Shown here piece after piece: positions 60,464 to 64,000 of a stretch of 64,000 nucleotides of DNA. The notes under the pieces are model-generated. The model was not told where the DNA came from and made no database searches. It saw only the letters and a program-made list of their open reading frames with translations. Each line of letters opens with the position of its first letter. Within the stretch, counting starts at the first letter, position 1. This stretch comes from Parabacteroides sp900760525 (GTDB lineage: Bacteria > Bacteroidota > Bacteroidia > Bacteroidales > Tannerellaceae): contig NZ_CP187555.1 of assembly GCF_049860805.1 (NCBI RefSeq), positions 1,364,001-1,428,000 on the forward strand. The letters are read 5' to 3'. Both the position numbers and the translations under genes were made by a program.

Positions 60464-61462
60464 ATGAATAAATTATTTATCGGGATTGATTTCTCCAAGA
60501 AAAAAGTAGATGTAAGTGTGATAGAGAAAGAAAACATATCTTCAGGTGTCCACCGTGAGTTCAGTAATGATGTTGCCGGACATGAGAGTCTGTTGGCATG
60601 GCTTTGTGATAGCTATCCGCAGACAGGCAAAGATCAGATGCTCTTTTGCGGTGAGAACACGGGACTTTACAGCGTTTGTTTGAGTAACACTCTCGCGCAC
60701 GAGGGTTATACACTGTGGCTGGAACATCCTTACAGGATCAAACACAGCAGCGGCATGCAACGCGGGAAAAACGATAAATTGGATTCATTGCTGATCGCAC
60801 AATACGCTTGCCGTTTCGAGGATATGGCCAAGGTCTATACCCCCAATACGGAAACCATCCGGGCGCTGCACTCATTTTTCACATTCCGTGATTTATTGGT
60901 GAAAATGAAAAATGAAGCATTGGTACATGCCAAAGAACTCCATTCGGTCCTAAAAGGGAATCACGCAACAGATTACATATATCAACATAGCCTGACACAA
61001 GTGGATAACTTGAACCGTGAAATAAAAGATGTGGAAAAGGAAATAATGGATCTGATCAACAGTGAAGAGGAGATCAAAAACAATTATGAGCGTATTACAT
61101 CCATCAAAGGCGTGGCTTTTGTCAACGCCCTTGCTTTGATCGTTTATACCGAAAACTTCACCTGTTTTGACGATCCGCGCAAGCTGGCCTGCTATGCGGG
61201 AGTGGTACCGTTCCAACGAACCTCCGGCTCCAGTGTCAAAAGCAATGCCAAGACAAGTGGATTTGCCAATAAAAAACTAAACACGCTACTCACCCAAGCG
61301 GCACGAACCGCTGCCATACATGATCCAATATTAAGAGAATATTACAGGCGCAAAAGAGAAGAGGGGAAGCATCATAATTTAGTTATAAACAATATTAGAA
61401 ACAAACTGATACATCGAATCTGTGCATTGGTCAGGAACCAAACTTTCGACCAAACGGCTTAG
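60464..61462 (+). CDS. IS110-family transposase
   Basis: The start at 60464 gives MNKLFIGIDFSKKKVDVSVI; the frame is open 25 codons upstream but within the RNA region. About 332 residues. The RuvC-like DEDD domain is visible: Asp in IGIDFS (about 9), Glu in CGENTGLYS (about 64) and the pair in KNDKLDSLLIAQY (about 108). The C-terminal Tnp_20 domain contains the catalytic Ser in PFQRTSGSSVKSNAKTSG (about 250-267). IS110 recombinases act with a bridge RNA and form a composite active site from both domains. Intact. Confidence 0.92.
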   Translation: MNKLFIGIDFSKKKVDVSVIEKENISSGVHREFSNDVAGHESLLAWLCDSYPQTGKDQMLFCGENTGLYSVCLSNTLAHEGYTLWLEHPYRIKHSSGMQRGKNDKLDSLLIAQYACRFEDMAKVYTPNTETIRALHSFFTFRDLLVKMKNEALVHAKELHSVLKGNHATDYIYQHSLTQVDNLNREIKDVEKEIMDLINSEEEIKNNYERITSIKGVAFVNALALIVYTENFTCFDDPRKLACYAGVVPFQRTSGSSVKSNAKTSGFANKKLNTLLTQAARTAAIHDPILREYYRRKREEGKHHNLVINNIRNKLIHRICALVRNQTFDQTA

Positions 61463-61513
61463 ATTTTTGCAATATTCTTAATTTGTTTTAAAATCTTTCC
61501 GTTTATTTGGTTG

Positions 61514-61560
61514 GGAACATAGATTACAATAAGCCAGGGACGACACTAAGCTTCGTTTAG
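61514..61560. repeat. Dispersed repeat, right part of interrupted copy
   Basis: GACACTAAGCTTCGTTTAGA here aligns with GACAATAAGATTCGTTTTGA at about 50000 in the uninterrupted copy, roughly 75% identity over about 35 bases. Upstream, ACAATAAG is also shared. Short, so moderate confidence. Confidence 0.45.
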
Positions 61561-61630
61561 ATGAAAATGTGAACCTTCCAAATGATGATTTACCAGTGTG
61601 TTAATAGCGACAATGTCTTAGAGCTATCAA

Positions 61631-61666
61631 GCCGGCATTGCCCCGGGTGAGGGGAGCAATGCCGGC
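61631..61666. terminator. GC-rich hairpin past glycosidase gene
   Basis: CCGGCATTGC and GCAATGCCGG pair perfectly, extended by CCC/GGGG (one bulge), around a 6-base loop. It lies 20 bases past the stop of the leftward glycosidase gene. No clear T-run on that strand, so termination is likely but not certain. Confidence 0.5.
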
Positions 61667-61685
61667 GGTAAGGATTGTTTTTGTT

Positions 61686-64000
61686 TTATTCTATTACATA
61701 CCAGTTATAACCCCTTGCCGGAATCCGGATTTTCAACGGAATCGTATAGTCGCGCGACAAGGTGTGGCGAACACCCTCTTTACCCTGTTCTTTTACCAAT
61801 GCTTCCGTGGTCAATCCTGTATAGTAGAGCGGCAACTTGATGGTGCGCTCCATTGGTTGGTCGGTAGGATTATAGACCATGACAAATCCTTTTTCCTTCC
61901 TGCCGGGTGCAACGTGCATGATTCCGTCCCAGTCCTTACCGTCGGGACGGCGCAGGTGGATCACTTCGCTGTTCAGAATGTCACGATACTGTTTATACCA
62001 GCCGACGACCTCTTTTACCGTCCGTTTCGTCTCTTCGGTGTCGTAAAGCCGGTGCCCCCGGTAACAGGCCTGCACACCGGTTCCATAGTTTTGTATCATG
62101 TGGGCTTTATAATCGGCGAGATGTTCGCTGAGCGGTTCCAGCGTAGCGGCGGCTCCGCCTCCGTGATACTGGGTGAGCGGTACGAACGTCCAGCACATAC
62201 CCGGTAGCCGTTCCCAAAGACCGTCATACATAACTTGTCTGCCCAATACCAACTGCCGTTCGCGTGGCAGTGACCAGTTAACTTCTCGGTAACCGATTCC
62301 GACTTTGTTGCCTCCGTTCAGTAGATAGCCATAGTCTGGGATATTCATGTAGATGCCGTTCTCGCACATCCACTGGTAGAGATTGGCGATTTGTTTGCGC
62401 TGTTTCCACTGGGAGTCTTTCAATCCTTTGTGGTGGGCGTGGACAGTCGAGGCACAGACATTCCCCGGATAGGAACCGTCGTTCTCGAACACGGTCATCC
62501 CTGTCTTTTCGAAGAACTGTTTGATCTTACGGAAATAGTCATAGCCCCAATCGCTGCAAAGGCAAGGGGAGCTACCGAAGATCATCCCACCTCTTTTGCC
62601 TGTTTCGGGATTGATCACGTCCACATCATCACTTATCCAACGGCTTGACAGCAGTGAATAGCCGCCCAGTTCGATACCACGGGAGTGGGCATAGTCGCGC
62701 AGTTCCTTGAATTTGGCATAGTTGGCCGGCGATTCGTCTTCCATATCCAGACCAGACCCAAAGCTGATGATCAACATCTCGTATCCGGTGGCTACGCATT
62801 GATCGACCGCCTGTTTCACTACTTCAGGATCGCTGGAGGTGCAGTGCATGAAAATCGGGTTTTCAGTAGTCCAGGGTGCAATTGTCCGGTACATCCGTTT
62901 GACGAACAGTCCTTTGCGGTCCCTTTCCTCACTGTCGAAAGGCATCAGCCAGGTGCGGAAACTTGAAAAAGAAGTGCCGTTACTGATCCGCTCGTCCGGT
63001 CCCATCGGCAATTTAACTTCTAACAGGCAAGGTGTCAGCAATGGATAGTTACACTGTGAAGTGTAGCGCGGATCAGGATTCCAGTGCTCGGTTTTGTCGG
63101 CTATCTTTTCGATAAAGCCCAGGAAACCCCAATCGCTTTCAACGTGGATATTCGGCTTGCGGAACATTTCCGGGCTCTTGGCCTCTACCGGCGACTCCGG
63201 TTCAGCCATTGCCAACTGTTCCAGCACGAAGGAATCGAGATTGACATCTGCACCTGTGTGGTTTTCGATCTCGAACCATTTGGATATACAAGGCAGGCCG
63301 TCGTAAAGGACATAGTGCAGCTTTACTTTTACACCTTTCAGTTCGTCCGGTCCTTCCAATAGGAAGGTAAGCTGTTTGCCGGACAGGTTCTGTTTCTTTT
63401 CCAATGCCCATCGTTTACTCGTCCAATGGATACGCGGAGAGATTCCGGAAATCCGGAAATCAACGACACGGAACGAATTGGCGAAAGGTTTCATCCGGTC
63501 GAGCCATTTGTACTGGGTGTAGCCGAATTCAGGCTGGCCGTCCAGTCCGCCTAACGGATAGTTCTTGCCATCGAGCGTCAGAATCCCTTCGTTGCTCACG
63601 GCCCGCAACATATTTTCCCCGGTCATCAGATTCTGGATGTCGACTGTTGCGAGGTTTGGAAAGATACGGAATACACGGCTGACCAACCCATTGCTCAGCA
63701 CAAGGTCTTTACCTTGGTTGGCCTGGCGGACAGTTGTCTTAGCTTCCTCGCTACAGATCAGCCAATCGTAACCGGGAGACGGTAAAGGCAGGCTGACAGC
63801 TTCTAACTGGCTAATCTTTTGCTGGAGGGATTGTTCGACCTTCTTAGGCATGGAGGCGATTTCTCCCTGGTAATCGGGAGCGATCAGGGACGGTCTAATC
63901 TCGAAATAGGTAACAACGGCTTCCAGCCAGTCGGCATGGTCACCGCTGATTCCGTCGTTTGCATCTTCCGCTTCCAGTTCCAGTATCTTAATTCCTTCGA
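61686..64000 (-). CDS. GH36-like alpha-galactosidase family protein, 5' end beyond window
   Basis: The frame stays open to the right edge: upstream of the internal ATG at 63851 it encodes LELEAEDANDGISGDHADWL, typical of an NPCBM-like carbohydrate-binding domain, so the true start lies outside the window. The visible ~771 residues contain a beta-sandwich, then a (beta/alpha)8 barrel with MLIISFGSGLDMEDESPANY, YAHSRGIELGGYSLLSS and TGMTVFENDGSYPGN. The Asp of FENDGS occupies the position of a catalytic acid in clan GH-D. The C-terminal beta domain ends RIPARGYNWYVIE. The substrate is not determined, and GH36 is the closest family. Transcribed toward the IS element. Confidence 0.8.
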   Translation of the reverse strand, partial: EGIKILELEAEDANDGISGDHADWLEAVVTYFEIRPSLIAPDYQGEIASMPKKVEQSLQQKISQLEAVSLPLPSPGYDWLICSEEAKTTVRQANQGKDLVLSNGLVSRVFRIFPNLATVDIQNLMTGENMLRAVSNEGILTLDGKNYPLGGLDGQPEFGYTQYKWLDRMKPFANSFRVVDFRISGISPRIHWTSKRWALEKKQNLSGKQLTFLLEGPDELKGVKVKLHYVLYDGLPCISKWFEIENHTGADVNLDSFVLEQLAMAEPESPVEAKSPEMFRKPNIHVESDWGFLGFIEKIADKTEHWNPDPRYTSQCNYPLLTPCLLEVKLPMGPDERISNGTSFSSFRTWLMPFDSEERDRKGLFVKRMYRTIAPWTTENPIFMHCTSSDPEVVKQAVDQCVATGYEMLIISFGSGLDMEDESPANYAKFKELRDYAHSRGIELGGYSLLSSRWISDDVDVINPETGKRGGMIFGSSPCLCSDWGYDYFRKIKQFFEKTGMTVFENDGSYPGNVCASTVHAHHKGLKDSQWKQRKQIANLYQWMCENGIYMNIPDYGYLLNGGNKVGIGYREVNWSLPRERQLVLGRQVMYDGLWERLPGMCWTFVPLTQYHGGGAAATLEPLSEHLADYKAHMIQNYGTGVQACYRGHRLYDTEETKRTVKEVVGWYKQYRDILNSEVIHLRRPDGKDWDGIMHVAPGRKEKGFVMVYNPTDQPMERTIKLPLYYTGLTTEALVKEQGKEGVRHTLSRDYTIPLKIRIPARGYNWYVIE

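Larger units (their letters stand above)
60211..61513 (+). mobile_element. IS110-family insertion sequence
   Basis: Limits are inferred from where the dispersed repeat breaks off and resumes, giving about 1.3 kb, typical for the family; they are accurate to perhaps ten bases. The element has a ~250-bp 5' noncoding part, a transposase gene and a ~50-bp 3' end, which is the layout of the IS110 (not IS1111) group. No terminal inverted repeats or target duplication are expected in this family and none were seen. Confidence 0.7.

Overview
The window reads as a chromosome segment from a gut Bacteroidales, most like Parabacteroides. This rests on promoters of the TTTG-N19/20-TAnnTTTG type, a type IX secretion plug protein, a DUF5686 outer-membrane protein, a complete Na+-NQR operon, an Mpi-type master invertase, and orphan immunity genes next to a tyrosine recombinase. 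The species is inferred; no 16S rRNA gene or other marker is present.

Layout. (1) 1-7.7 kb is an AT-rich accessory block. A tyrosine recombinase (6514-7617) is followed by at least eleven small leftward genes: SUKH and Imm11-like immunity families, a TPR protein, small membrane proteins and lipoproteins. Five of the junctions hold a 45-48 bp imperfect hairpin whose arms co-vary between copies, as in integron attC sites. The architecture matches the recombinase-associated acquired interbacterial defence (rAID) clusters described in Bacteroidales. (2) 7.7-18 kb holds a TetR regulator, three identical tandem tRNA-Arg genes, a PlpD-type patatin autotransporter, htpG, and an operon with a solute symporter, a 46-residue accessory protein, an ACT protein and a PaaK-type CoA ligase. 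(3) 18-25.4 kb holds nhaC and a DUF5686 gene. A 99%-identical second copy of nhaC, broken by a 397-bp deletion, lies to the left, and a HigBA-like toxin-antitoxin pair sits between the copies. (4) 25.5-42.7 kb holds a degenerate DnaG-like protein, a cation efflux protein, guanine deaminase, the T9SS plug protein, nqrA-F (with a rubredoxin-like domain fused to NqrC), an AMP-nucleosidase-like gene, holA, a Xre regulator and pyrK-pyrD. (5) 42.9-50 kb holds a GH36 alpha-galactosidase, MgtC, a C_GCAxxG_C_C protein, a Dabb protein, serB and an aminopeptidase P. (6) 50.2-59.6 kb holds a type II pantothenate kinase, a six-gene putative sensory [FeFe]-hydrogenase operon, an MltF-like transglycosylase, rlmD, an HxlR regulator, a DJ-1/PfpI protein and the Mpi-like invertase. 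(7) 59.8-64 kb holds tRNA-Pro, an IS110 element with a candidate bridge RNA, and a GH36-like glycosidase that runs off the right edge.

The most unusual cross-cutting signal is a set of four intergenic arrays (18.5, 21.3, 29.0 and 37.2 kb). Each repeats its own 12-16 bp palindrome, and all four repeat at a nearly constant 21-24 bp period, mostly 22 or 23. The palindrome sequence differs between arrays but the architecture is the same. I do not know a named family for them.
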